Shown here: positions 38,055 to 46,394 of the stretch, piece by piece
How the letters are laid out: the number at the start of each line of letters is the position of its first letter
Numbering within the stretch: position 1 is the stretch's first letter
Assembly: GCF_014851815.1 (NCBI RefSeq)
Contig: NZ_JACVAJ010000001.1
Span: 434,001 to 498,000 of the forward strand
Direction: 5' to 3'
Source of the DNA: Pseudoxanthomonas sp. PXM01
Lineage (GTDB): Bacteria; Pseudomonadota; Gammaproteobacteria; Xanthomonadales; Xanthomonadaceae
DNA length: 64,000 nucleotides
Program-made: the position numbers and the translations under genes
The notes under the pieces: generated by a model
Told to the model about the DNA's origin: nothing
The model's database searches: none
What the model saw: only the letters and a program-made list of their open reading frames with translations

Positions 38055-38774
38055 TCAGTCCAGCAGATCGCGCACCCGGTAGGCGCCTGGCGTGCGACCG
38101 CGCACCCTTCCCGCCACGTGCAGGGCACCGCGGGCGAAGATGTCGCGGTGCGTGGCCCGATGCGTCAGTTCGATGCGCTCGCCGAGGCCGGCGAACTGCA
38201 CGGTATGTTCGCCGACGATGTCGCCGGCCCTCAGGCTGGCGTAATGCACCTGCGCACCCGCACTGCCGGCGGCCTGGCCCAGGGTCAGGGCGGTGCCGGA
38301 GGGCGCGTCCTTCTTGTGCACGTGGTGCGACTCCACAACATCGACGTCCCAACCTTGCAACGCCGACGCTGCGCGCTCGACGAGTTCCGCCATGACGGCA
38401 ACGCCGAGGCTGAAGTTGGTCGCCCAGACCAGCGGAATGGTGGCGGCCGCAGTGGCCAGCGCGTTCTGCTGCGCGGACGAGATGCCGGTGGTGCCCGACA
38501 CCAGCGCCGCCTTGCGCTCGACGCACAGCGCGAGGAGCGGATCGAAGCCTTCCGGCAGGCTGAAATCGATGGCGACATCGAACGCGGGCACGCCCGCCAG
38601 TTCACTCGCCGCGAAATGAGGTACGCCGTCGACGACGCGCGGCGACGGTGTCCGCCGCGTCACTGCGCCAACGATCTGGTAGCGCTCGGGCTCGACTGCC
38701 GCAAGACGGAGCAGCGCCTGCCCCATCCTGCCGGATGCGCCATGGATCAGGAGACGGGTCGGTGAGGTATTCAT
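38055..38774 (-). CDS. dapB: DapB, 4-hydroxy-tetrahydrodipicolinate reductase
   Basis: 239 residues, slightly shorter than E. coli (273). The NAD(P) motif HGASGRMGQ is at the N-terminus and the signature ESHHVHKKDAPSGTA is intact. It reduces HTPA in the diaminopimelate/lysine pathway, feeding peptidoglycan synthesis. It lies upstream of carA on the same strand with a 225-bp gap, the dapB-carA-carB order common in proteobacteria. Confidence 0.96.
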   Translation of the reverse strand: MNTSPTRLLIHGASGRMGQALLRLAAVEPERYQIVGAVTRRTPSPRVVDGVPHFAASELAGVPAFDVAIDFSLPEGFDPLLALCVERKAALVSGTTGISSAQQNALATAAATIPLVWATNFSLGVAVMAELVERAASALQGWDVDVVESHHVHKKDAPSGTALTLGQAAGSAGAQVHYASLRAGDIVGEHTVQFAGLGERIELTHRATHRDIFARGALHVAGRVRGRTPGAYRVRDLLD

Positions 38775-38830
38775 GGCCGCATGGTAGCCCCGGTCCGCCG
38801 GGCTGGCGACCGCCAGGGCACGCTCCCGGG

Positions 38831-40141
38831 TCAGGGCACCTGCGGGTGGCCCAGATGGTAGCCCTGCGCGTAGGGCACGCCGAGGTTCTTCAGGGTGTCG
38901 AGCTGCTCCGCGGTTTCCACGCCCTCGGCCACGAGTTCGGCCTGGGTACCGCGGGCGAACGTCAGCAACGCCGCGATCAGGGCCTGCATGCGCGGCCGCT
39001 GGTCGACCTCGCGCACCAGCGTGAAGTCGAGCTTGATGATATCCGGCGCCAGGCGCAGCACATGCCGAAGGCTGGAGAAGCCGGCACCGGTATCGTCCAC
39101 CGCGATGCGCAGGCCCAGGGCCTGCAGGGCGGACAGGCAGGCATTGAGCCGCTCGTAATCTTCCACCGGCGTGTGCTCGGTGATCTCCAGTACGAGGCGG
39201 CGCATGTCGTGCGCCTGGATCATCGACTTCAACGCGTCGCTGCAGACCGTTTCCGGCGATACGTTGATCGCCAGGTAAGCGTCGGCCGGAAGCCGTTCAA
39301 GCTGATCCAGCGCGACCCGGGCCGCCGCCAGCTCCAGCTGGATGCTCATTCCGTGGCGTGCGGCTTCCTCGAACCAGCGTCCGGTCGACAGGTCGTACTC
39401 CACCGGGAAGCGCGCGAGCGCCTCGTATCCGACGATCGCGCCATCGGCGAGGCGCACGATGGGTTGCAGGGCGGCCGTGAGCTGCGCACCCTCCAGCACG
39501 GCCTCCAAGCGTTCGCGGCCTTCCCGGGATTGCTGGCGGTCGCGATCGCCCTGCCCTTTCCTCTGTTCCAGCGCAGCCCGCATCTGCGCGTGCTCGATGG
39601 CCTTGTACAGGCTGGCGGCCACCAGCGTGCTCAGTTGGTCGAGCGTGCGCTGGTCGGTATCGCTGTATGCGTCCGGCGTCGTCGAGACCACCTTGAGCAC
39701 GCCCACGGCCTGGCGACGGAAATACAGCGGCGCGACCAGCATCGAACGTAGCCCGACGTTGCGGCAGGCTTCGCGGTTGACGCGGGGGTCGGTCTCGCTG
39801 TCGTCACAACGCATGACGCGCCCTTCCTCCAGGCACCGGCCCGACAGGCTGCCTTTCACCGGAAGCATCAGGCCGACCTGGTTGCCCGCGATGCCGCTCG
39901 CCGACCAGTAGCGCATGTTCTCGCCATCCCGGATCTCGAGCACGGCACCCGCCGATCGCGTCAGTTCTTGCGCGCGATACGTGATCGCATCCACGACGTC
40001 CTGCGGGTCCGGGCCGGCAGCGGCGATCTCGCTCTGCGCCGACACGATCCGCGTCAACAGCGCGACCGCATCCTCGTCAGCCATCGCCGGGACCGGTGGC
40101 CGCGCCGACGAGAGCGAAATCAGTTTGTTGTTGCGAGCCAT
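38831..40141 (-). CDS. GAF-EAL cyclic-di-GMP phosphodiesterase
   Basis: 436 residues: GAF sensor (about 45-185), a short Gln/Arg-rich linker, and an EAL domain (about 215-430). The catalytic signature is intact: EAL at 240-242, INVSPET, LEITEH, DDTGAGFSSL, KLD and AEGVET. It should hydrolyse c-di-GMP to pGpG in the cytoplasm. The GAF ligand is unknown. ATG 40141 is preceded by CGGAG. The upstream 142 bp contain a perfect AGTAAA-N4-TTTACT palindrome that may bind a regulator. Confidence 0.9.
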   Translation of the reverse strand: MARNNKLISLSSARPPVPAMADEDAVALLTRIVSAQSEIAAAGPDPQDVVDAITYRAQELTRSAGAVLEIRDGENMRYWSASGIAGNQVGLMLPVKGSLSGRCLEEGRVMRCDDSETDPRVNREACRNVGLRSMLVAPLYFRRQAVGVLKVVSTTPDAYSDTDQRTLDQLSTLVAASLYKAIEHAQMRAALEQRKGQGDRDRQQSREGRERLEAVLEGAQLTAALQPIVRLADGAIVGYEALARFPVEYDLSTGRWFEEAARHGMSIQLELAAARVALDQLERLPADAYLAINVSPETVCSDALKSMIQAHDMRRLVLEITEHTPVEDYERLNACLSALQALGLRIAVDDTGAGFSSLRHVLRLAPDIIKLDFTLVREVDQRPRMQALIAALLTFARGTQAELVAEGVETAEQLDTLKNLGVPYAQGYHLGHPQVP

Positions 40142-40232
40142 CTCCGTCGCTCCCTGCGGATGATGATGGGATGCGCACACGTCCACGCATCACGATGGGA
40201 CCGATGCTAGGCCTCTCATCTCACAGTTGTCG

Positions 40233-40248
40233 AGTAAACGAATTTACT
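40233..40248. promoter_or_regulatory. Palindrome upstream of the GAF-EAL gene
   Basis: AGTAAA-CGAA-TTTACT, a perfect 6-bp inverted repeat in an AT-rich island within GC-rich DNA, 92 bp before the GAF-EAL start. It lies in the gap after the prephenate dehydrogenase-like gene (same strand). Operator or weak hairpin; undecided. Confidence 0.3.
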
Positions 40249-40283
40249 ACGCAGCAGGTTGTCCAGAATCGCTAAACACGACG

Positions 40284-41387
40284 CTACGAAAGGACGCGCC
40301 CGAGCCCCTGCGCCACGATGTCGAACACTGTCTTTTCCAGGGCAACGGGATCGACTTCATCGAATCCGATGCGGAAGTGCACTTCTCCCCCGGGCGTACG
40401 CGAGGAATGGATCGACGAAAGACTGACACCATGCCGCTCGAAGACATGCAGCAAGGCGCGCAGCGATCCGGGGCGATCCTCGGGCAGGTGCACGCTGAGC
40501 GCCCGGCCCGCCGCGAGATCGGCCAGCAGGTAACCGATCCGTTCGTAACTGTAATTGCCGGCGGCCAGCGTGGCCTCGCCGATCGCGCTGCGGTTGTCGC
40601 GCAGGAACTCATCGCGGAATGCCGCGCGCGCAGCATCGCTGCCCTCACCCACCAGGGTCGCCATGCGCGTGATCTGCGCGCCGAGTGCCTGCAGGACCTC
40701 GCCGGCGTGCGGATTGCCGAACTGGATGTCCTCGTAGATTGCGGGATTCAACGACAGGATGCGCGCGACGATGGCGGCATCCATCTCGAAGGACGCCGAG
40801 CGGAACGGCATCACGGCGGCCAGGCTGCCCACGTGTGGCGCCTGCCCCTTCAGCACACCGGCCTGCGCGAGATGCGTGGCGTGCACCATGGCCTGCACCA
40901 GTGCCATCACGCGGTCGTGCTGCTCGGGCGACGCCTGCACGCACTCGGCCTCGAGGGCGAGCAGCAGGCCGTCCAGCCAGGGACGCCAGCGCTCGAGGCG
41001 CGCGTCGCAGACGACCATCACCCTGCCCTTCAGCGTAGGCGACTTGGGCGGCGCGGTCATCGGATGCAGGCCGACAACCTCGGCGCGCGAGCGCAGCATC
41101 GCGTCCACCGGCACGGTCTTGATCGAGGTGACGTCGAGCCACAGCTTGCCGGCTTCGTTGCCGTCCGCCAGCGACACGTACCGGGCGATGAGCGATGCGG
41201 TTTGGCGGATCGGCGCGGAGAACACCAGCACGTCGGCGCGACGCACCAGCTCGGACTCCCCCGTCGACGACGCGTCCGCAGGGTCATGGCCGATGACGTC
41301 CAAACCCATCCGGGTACGGAAGAACTGCTGCAGCCAGCGACCGTAGGCGCCGGCACTGCCGACGATGCCAATGAGGGGTCCGGACAC
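40284..41387 (-). CDS. Prephenate dehydrogenase-like protein with C-terminal ACT domain
   Basis: 367 residues. The N-terminus has a Rossmann-type glycine motif (GIVGSAGAYG), followed by VFSAPIRQT and LDVTSIKT, and GLHPMTAPPK, all typical of TyrA. The helical C-terminal dimer domain is followed by an ACT domain (about 295-367; HLPEDRPGSLRALLHVF, SSIHSSR) that likely binds an aromatic amino acid. It would oxidise prephenate to 4-hydroxyphenylpyruvate for tyrosine synthesis. Whether it is the main TyrA of the organism cannot be told from the window. Confidence 0.85.
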   Translation of the reverse strand: MSGPLIGIVGSAGAYGRWLQQFFRTRMGLDVIGHDPADASSTGESELVRRADVLVFSAPIRQTASLIARYVSLADGNEAGKLWLDVTSIKTVPVDAMLRSRAEVVGLHPMTAPPKSPTLKGRVMVVCDARLERWRPWLDGLLLALEAECVQASPEQHDRVMALVQAMVHATHLAQAGVLKGQAPHVGSLAAVMPFRSASFEMDAAIVARILSLNPAIYEDIQFGNPHAGEVLQALGAQITRMATLVGEGSDAARAAFRDEFLRDNRSAIGEATLAAGNYSYERIGYLLADLAAGRALSVHLPEDRPGSLRALLHVFERHGVSLSSIHSSRTPGGEVHFRIGFDEVDPVALEKTVFDIVAQGLGRVLS

Positions 41388-41442
41388 GAAATGGGCTCCG
41401 CGAAGGAGCCCTATTCTAGAAGCTTGCCGGGACGGCCGCGCC

Positions 41443-42564
41443 TCAGGAGGTCATGCGGTCCCAGAACCCCTTCACGCCATCGAGGAACGTCGCCGACTTC
41501 GGCGAATGCTTGCGTGCTTCGTCGCCGATGAAGGTGGCCTCGAACTTCTCGAGCAGTTCGCGCTGCTCGTTGGTCAGGTTCACCGGCGTTTCGACCACGA
41601 CGCGGCAGTACAGGTCGCCTTCGCTGCGGCTGCGCACGGACTTGACGCCCTTGCCGCGCAGACGGAACAGCTTGCCGGTCTGGGTTTCGGCCGGAATGCG
41701 GATCTCCGCCTCGCCATGCAGCGTCGGCACACGCACCGTGTCGCCGAGTGCAGCCTGGGAAATGCGGATCGGCACTTCGCAATGCAGGTCGTCGCCATCG
41801 CGCTGGAAGATGTCGTGCTCACGCACGCGCACTTCCACGTACAGATCGCCCGCCGGCGTGCCGGGCGGTCCTGCTTCGCCTTCGCCGCTCAGGCGGATGC
41901 GGTCGCCGCTGTCCACGCCGGCCGGAATCTTGACCGAGAGGACCTTCTCTTCCTCGACCCGTCCAGCGCCGTGGCAGCTGGTGCAGGGATTGTTGATGGT
42001 CTGGCCACGCCCGCCACAGGCAGGACAGGCCTGCTGCATGGCGAAGATGCCGCGCTGCATGCGCACGTTGCCGCGTCCGCCGCAGGTGGTGCAGGTCTCG
42101 ATCTTGCCATCCGCCGAGCCCGAGCCCTTGCAGGGCTCGCAGGGTGCCAGCGACGGAATTTCGATGCGCTTCTCGACACCGGCGACGGCCTCTTCCAGGT
42201 CCAGCTCCATCACGTAGCCGACATCGGCACCACGCCGCGCCGCGCGTGCGCCACCGCCGCCGAAAATGTTGCCGAAAATGTCGCCGAAAATGTCGCCCAT
42301 GTCCGGGCCGCCCGGACCGCCGCCGCCGCCCATGCCATGTTCGAAGGCGGCATGACCGTGCGCGTCGTAGGCGCGGCGCTTGGCGCCGTCCGACAACACT
42401 TCATAGGCCTCCTTGCACTCCTTGAACGCGGCTTCGGCCGCCGCGTCGCCCGGGTTGCGATCCGGGTGGTGCTTCATCGCGCAGCGGCGATAGGCCTTCT
42501 TCAGGTCTTCGTCGCTGGCGTCCCGGGCCACACCCAGGACTTCGTAGTAGTCGCGCTTGCTCAT
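41443..42564 (-). CDS. dnaJ: DnaJ, Hsp40 co-chaperone
   Basis: 373 residues, type I DnaJ. J-domain with HPD ([10 protein letters not shown]), a Gly/Phe region, and four zinc-binding CxxCxGxG repeats ([32 protein letters not shown]), then the C-terminal substrate domains. It stimulates DnaK ATPase and delivers clients. It is the last gene of hrcA-grpE-dnaK-dnaJ, separated from dnaK by 94 bp with a hairpin. Confidence 0.97.
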   Translation of the reverse strand: MSKRDYYEVLGVARDASDEDLKKAYRRCAMKHHPDRNPGDAAAEAAFKECKEAYEVLSDGAKRRAYDAHGHAAFEHGMGGGGGPGGPDMGDIFGDIFGNIFGGGGARAARRGADVGYVMELDLEEAVAGVEKRIEIPSLAPCEPCKGSGSADGKIETCTTCGGRGNVRMQRGIFAMQQACPACGGRGQTINNPCTSCHGAGRVEEEKVLSVKIPAGVDSGDRIRLSGEGEAGPPGTPAGDLYVEVRVREHDIFQRDGDDLHCEVPIRISQAALGDTVRVPTLHGEAEIRIPAETQTGKLFRLRGKGVKSVRSRSEGDLYCRVVVETPVNLTNEQRELLEKFEATFIGDEARKHSPKSATFLDGVKGFWDRMTS

Positions 42565-42604
42565 GTGCTGTCAGGCTGATCTCGCTGGGTCGCCGGATGG
42601 CAAA

Positions 42605-42635
42605 ACGGGAGGCCGTGGCAGGCCACGTCTCCCGT
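42605..42635 (-). terminator. Intercistronic hairpin between dnaK and dnaJ
   Basis: On the minus strand ACGGGAG and CTCCCGT (7 bp) plus CGTGGC/GCCACG (6 bp) form one stem with a small internal loop and a 2-nt apex, followed by TTTTG. It looks like a weak terminator or processing site that could lower dnaJ expression relative to dnaK. Confidence 0.45.
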
Positions 42636-42658
42636 CCGCCGCATCCCGTGGGCCGGGA

Positions 42659-44584
42659 TTACTTCTTGTCGTCCTTCACTTCGGTGAACTCCGCGTCGAC
42701 CACGTCGTCGGCCGCCGCCGAAGCACCGCCGGCCGGACCGGCACCACCGCCCGGCTGGTCGGTCGATGCCGCTGCCGCATACAGCGACTGGCCGGCTTCT
42801 TCCAGCGCCTTGGCCTTGGCCTCGATCTGGGTTTTCTCGTCGCCCTTCATCGCGGTTTCCAGTTCGGCGATGGCGGACTCCACGCGGCCGATCACATCGC
42901 CCGGCACCTTGCTGCCGTGCTCGGTGATGGCGCTGCGGGTGGCGTGGATCAGGCCGTCGGCGTGGTTGCGCGCCTGGACCAGCTCCTGGAACTTCTTGTC
43001 CTCCTCGCGGTGCGCCTCGGCATCGGCGACCATGCGCGCGATTTCGTCCTCGGACAGGCCCGAACCGGCCTTGATCTCGACCTTCTGTTCCTTGTTGGTC
43101 TTCTTGTCCTTGGCCGACACGTGCAGGATGCCGTTGGCGTCGATGTCGAACGACACCTCCACCTGCGGCATGCCACGCGGCGCGGCGTCGATGCCGGACA
43201 GGTCGAACTTGGCCAGCGACTTGTTGAAGCGGGCCTGCTCGCGCTCGCCCTGCAGCACATGCACCGTCACCGCGGACTGGTTGTCCTCGGCGGTGGAGAA
43301 GGTCTGCGAGGCCTTGGTCGGGATGGTGGTGTTCTTCTCGATGATCTTGGTGAACACGCCGCCCAGCGTCTCGATGCCCAGCGACAGCGGGGTCACGTCG
43401 AGCAGCAGCACGTCCTTGACGTCGCCGGCCAGCACGCCGCCCTGGATCGCGGCGCCCAGCGCCACGGCCTCATCGGGGTTGACGTCCTTGCGCGGCTCCT
43501 TGCCGAAGAACTCGGCCACCGCCTGCTGCACCTTCGGCATGCGGGTCTGGCCGCCGACGAGGATCACCTCGCCGATGTCGCTGGCGCGCAGGCCGGCATC
43601 GTTCAGCGCGATGCGGCACGGCTCGATGGTCTTCTTCACCAGGTCTTCGACCAGGGCTTCCAGCTTGGCGCGGGTCAGTTTGATGTTCAGGTGCTTCGGA
43701 CCCGACGCGTCGGCCGTCACGTACGGCAGGTTCACTTCGGTCTGCTGCGAGCTGGACAGTTCGATCTTGGCGCGCTCGGCCGCGTCCTTCAGGCGCTGCA
43801 GCGCCAGCGGATCCTTGCGCAGGTCGATGCCCTGGTCCTTCTGGAATTCCTCGACGAGGTAGTCGATGACGCGCTTGTCGAAGTCTTCGCCGCCCAGGAA
43901 GGTGTCGCCGTTGGTGGCCAGCACTTCGAACTGCTTCTCGCCATCGACGTTGGCGATCTCGATGATCGACACGTCGAACGTGCCGCCGCCCAGGTCATAG
44001 ACCACGATCTTGCGGTCCGCCCCACCCTCGCCCTTGTCCAGGCCGTAGGCCAGCGCGGCCGCGGTGGGTTCGTTGATGATGCGCTTGACGTCCAGGCCGG
44101 CGATCTTGCCCGCGTCCTTGGTGGCCTGGCGCTGGCTGTCGTTGAAGTAGGCCGGCACGGTGATGACGGCTTCGGTGACGGTCTCGCCGAGGAAGGCTTC
44201 GGCCGTCTTCTTCATCTTCTCCAGGATGCGCGCGGAGATTTCCTGCGCCGAAAGCTTCTTGCCGTCGCTCGTCTGCACCCAGGCATCGCCGTTCTCATGC
44301 GCGATGATGTCGTACGGGACCAGGTCCAGGTCCTTCTTCACTTCCGCGTCGGTGAACTTGCGGCCGATCAGGCGCTTCACCGCGTAGAAGGTGTTCTTCG
44401 GATTGGTCACGGCCTGGCGCTTGGCCGAGGCGCCGACCAGCACTTCGCCGTCCTTCGTGTAGGCCACGATGGAGGGGGTGGTGCGGTCGCCTTCCGAATT
44501 CTCGATGACGCGGGCCTTGCCGCCGTCCATGATCGCCACGCACGAATTGGTCGTGCCCAGGTCGATGCCGATGATCTTGCCCAT
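42659..44584 (-). CDS. dnaK: DnaK, Hsp70 chaperone
   Basis: 641 residues. N-terminal actin-like ATPase ([34 protein letters not shown]) and a substrate-binding domain, ending in an Ala/Gly-rich tail with [10 protein letters not shown]. It works with DnaJ and GrpE in folding and stress protection. A sigma-32-like promoter and a short 5' hairpin lie directly upstream, so it can be transcribed apart from hrcA-grpE. Confidence 0.98.
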   Translation of the reverse strand: MGKIIGIDLGTTNSCVAIMDGGKARVIENSEGDRTTPSIVAYTKDGEVLVGASAKRQAVTNPKNTFYAVKRLIGRKFTDAEVKKDLDLVPYDIIAHENGDAWVQTSDGKKLSAQEISARILEKMKKTAEAFLGETVTEAVITVPAYFNDSQRQATKDAGKIAGLDVKRIINEPTAAALAYGLDKGEGGADRKIVVYDLGGGTFDVSIIEIANVDGEKQFEVLATNGDTFLGGEDFDKRVIDYLVEEFQKDQGIDLRKDPLALQRLKDAAERAKIELSSSQQTEVNLPYVTADASGPKHLNIKLTRAKLEALVEDLVKKTIEPCRIALNDAGLRASDIGEVILVGGQTRMPKVQQAVAEFFGKEPRKDVNPDEAVALGAAIQGGVLAGDVKDVLLLDVTPLSLGIETLGGVFTKIIEKNTTIPTKASQTFSTAEDNQSAVTVHVLQGEREQARFNKSLAKFDLSGIDAAPRGMPQVEVSFDIDANGILHVSAKDKKTNKEQKVEIKAGSGLSEDEIARMVADAEAHREEDKKFQELVQARNHADGLIHATRSAITEHGSKVPGDVIGRVESAIAELETAMKGDEKTQIEAKAKALEEAGQSLYAAAASTDQPGGGAGPAGGASAAADDVVDAEFTEVKDDKK

Positions 44585-44618
44585 TTGAATCTCACTCCCT
44601 AGCGAATTCTGATGTTGG

Positions 44619-44637
44619 ACCCGGCGATCGGCCGGGT
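44619..44637 (-). promoter_or_regulatory. Hairpin in the dnaK 5' leader
   Basis: ACCCGGC/GCCGGGT 7-bp stem with a 5-nt loop, 35 nt before the dnaK ATG and just downstream of the predicted heat-shock promoter. It may protect the mRNA 5' end or mark the end of the hrcA-grpE transcript; no T-tract follows on the minus strand. Confidence 0.35.
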
Positions 44638-44648
44638 GGATGGTCCCG

Positions 44649-44676
44649 ATATAGGGGTGCGATGACGCCGTTCAAG
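44649..44676 (-). promoter_or_regulatory. Sigma-32-like heat-shock promoter of dnaK
   Basis: On the minus strand CTTGAA (44676-44671) and CCCCTATAT (44657-44649) are close to the consensus CTTGAAA / CCCCATnT, with a gap within the allowed range. It lies in the 109-bp grpE-dnaK gap. No CIRCE (TTAGCACTC-N9-GAGTGCTAA) was found here or before hrcA. Confidence 0.6.
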
Positions 44677-44693
44677 CGCCGTCGCGCAGGCGT

Positions 44694-45215
44694 TCAGTCG
44701 TGCTTCGCGACCACCACGAGCGCCGGGCGCAGCAGACGGCCGTTGAGCACGTAGCCCTTCTGGAACACCTGCACGACGCTACCGGGCGCCGCACCGGGTG
44801 CATCGGCCTGGCTGATCGCCTGGTGGTGTTCCGGATCGAAGGCTTCGCCGGTGGGGTCGACCAGGGTCAGGCCGTTGTCGCCGGCGACCTTCAGCAACTG
44901 CTTGAAGGTGAGCTCCAGACCGTCCTTCAGCGGACTGGACTCGGCGCCGGCGGCGGCCAGGCCAGCGTCCAGGCTGTCGAACACCGGCAGCAGGTCGCCC
45001 AGCAGGCGCTCGTTGGCGAACTTGCGGGCCTGCTCGATATCGCGGGCCACGCGCTTACGCTGGTTTTCCAGGTCGGCGCGCTCCAGCAGCGTGGTGGCGC
45101 GCAGCTGGTCCAGCTCGTTGCGCAGCGTTTCCAGCTCTGCCAGCAGGGCGGCGTCGGTCTCGGCGGTATCCGGCGCCTGGCCGGACGGAAGGTCGTATTC
45201 GTGCTGCTCGTTCAT
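44694..45215 (-). CDS. grpE: GrpE, nucleotide exchange factor of DnaK
   Basis: 173 residues. A long N-terminal helix ([31 protein letters not shown] region) and a C-terminal beta domain ending [16 protein letters not shown], as in all GrpE. It releases ADP from DnaK. ATG 45215 fits the family; hrcA ends 41 bp upstream, dnaK starts 109 bp downstream. Confidence 0.95.
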   Translation of the reverse strand: MNEQHEYDLPSGQAPDTAETDAALLAELETLRNELDQLRATTLLERADLENQRKRVARDIEQARKFANERLLGDLLPVFDSLDAGLAAAGAESSPLKDGLELTFKQLLKVAGDNGLTLVDPTGEAFDPEHHQAISQADAPGAAPGSVVQVFQKGYVLNGRLLRPALVVVAKHD

Positions 45216-45256
45216 TTCGGTTCCCTGGCGGCAGGTCCAGCCGCCCAACCGGGAAC

Positions 45257-46306
45257 CTATGGGGCCGTAGATTCCGGATTCAAGGCCGCACCCAAGACAT
45301 CGGCCGCTGCCTGCACCACCGGAATCACCCGATCGTAGGCCATGCGCGTGGGCCCGATGACGCCCAGCACGCCCAGCACCTGCCCGCCCGCCATGTACGG
45401 CGCGGTGACCACCGAAACCCCGTCATGCGGCGCCAGCCCCGTGTCCTCGCCGATGAAGATGCGCACGCCGGGTGCCCGGATCGTGCGTTCCAGCAGCTGC
45501 AGGATCTCGCGCTTGCGGGCGAAGGCCTCGAACAGGTCGCGCAGCCGCTCCAGGTCGGACAGCTCCTGCACGCCCATCAACCGGGTCTGGCCTGCCAGCA
45601 CCACGTCGTCGCCGGGCGGGGCCAGTGCCTGCTCGGCCAGTTCGATGGATTCGGCCAGCAGCCCCTCCATTTCGGTCTGCGCCCGGCGCAGGTCGCGCAG
45701 CAGGTTGGCGCGGATCTCGGACAGCGGCCGGCCCGCGAACTGGGTGTTCAGGTAATTGGAGATGCGCTCAAGCTCGGAGCGCTCGTAGGGGCGCCGCGTC
45801 TCGATGACCCGGTTCTGCACATCGTTGTCGGCGAACACCAGGATGGCCATCACCCGCTGCCCGTCCAGCGGCACGAAGTCGATGTAGCGGAAGGCGAACT
45901 GCTCGCGCCGCGGCACGCTGACCACACCGACGAAATGGGTCATGGCCGACAGCAGCTCGGAAGCATTGCCCAGCAGCGCCTGGGTGCCGGCGCCGGCGGA
46001 CAGTTCGGCGCGCAGGCGCGCCACCTCGCCGTCCCCCAGCGACTTCACCTGCACCAGGCTGTCGACGAACACGCGGTAGCCCTGTGCCGTCGGGATCCGG
46101 CCGGCCGAGGTGTGGGGCGAGCTCAGCAGCCCGACTTCCTCCAGCTCGGACAGGATGTTGCGGATGGTCGCCGGACTGACCTCCAGCCCCGCGTGGCGGG
46201 CCAGCGTCTGCGACCCCACCGGTTCGCCATCGTGGATGTAGCGCGAGATCAACGTGCGCAGCAACTGGCGGGCACGCGGATCCAGCGGGGGCGATGGCGT
46301 ATTCAT
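45257..46306 (-). CDS. hrcA: HrcA, heat-inducible transcription repressor
   Basis: 349 residues. Winged-helix N-terminus ([42 protein letters not shown]) followed by the GAF-like HrcA core with [11 protein letters not shown] and [14 protein letters not shown] at the end. HrcA represses class I heat-shock genes by binding CIRCE. No CIRCE lies near this operon, so its targets (probably groESL) lie elsewhere. The start has no Shine-Dalgarno sequence, and a good sigma-70 promoter ends 6 nt before the ATG, suggesting a leaderless mRNA. Confidence 0.95.
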   Translation of the reverse strand: MNTPSPPLDPRARQLLRTLISRYIHDGEPVGSQTLARHAGLEVSPATIRNILSELEEVGLLSSPHTSAGRIPTAQGYRVFVDSLVQVKSLGDGEVARLRAELSAGAGTQALLGNASELLSAMTHFVGVVSVPRREQFAFRYIDFVPLDGQRVMAILVFADNDVQNRVIETRRPYERSELERISNYLNTQFAGRPLSEIRANLLRDLRRAQTEMEGLLAESIELAEQALAPPGDDVVLAGQTRLMGVQELSDLERLRDLFEAFARKREILQLLERTIRAPGVRIFIGEDTGLAPHDGVSVVTAPYMAGGQVLGVLGVIGPTRMAYDRVIPVVQAAADVLGAALNPESTAP

Positions 46307-46312
46307 GGCAGC

Positions 46313-46341
46313 TAGATAACGTCGCGCCCTCGCCTTTGCAA
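46313..46341 (-). promoter_or_regulatory. Sigma-70-like promoter of hrcA, leaderless configuration
   Basis: TTGCAA (46341-46336), a 17-nt spacer and TATCTA (46318-46313) on the minus strand. Only 6 nt separate the -10 box from the ATG, so the predicted +1 is the A of the start codon. Confidence 0.5.
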
Positions 46342-46394
46342 GCCGGCCGCCGGGTGTCTCAGTCGGTGAGCCGGCTCCGCTTACAATCCGCCGC

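Noticed and set aside
42557-44602. Open frame of about 680 codons opposite dnaK
   Set aside because: The classic antisense open frame of dnaK in GC-rich genomes; no independent evidence of coding.
44585-44693. CIRCE element before dnaK
   Set aside because: The TTAGCACTC-N9-GAGTGCTAA pattern is not present here or upstream of hrcA.
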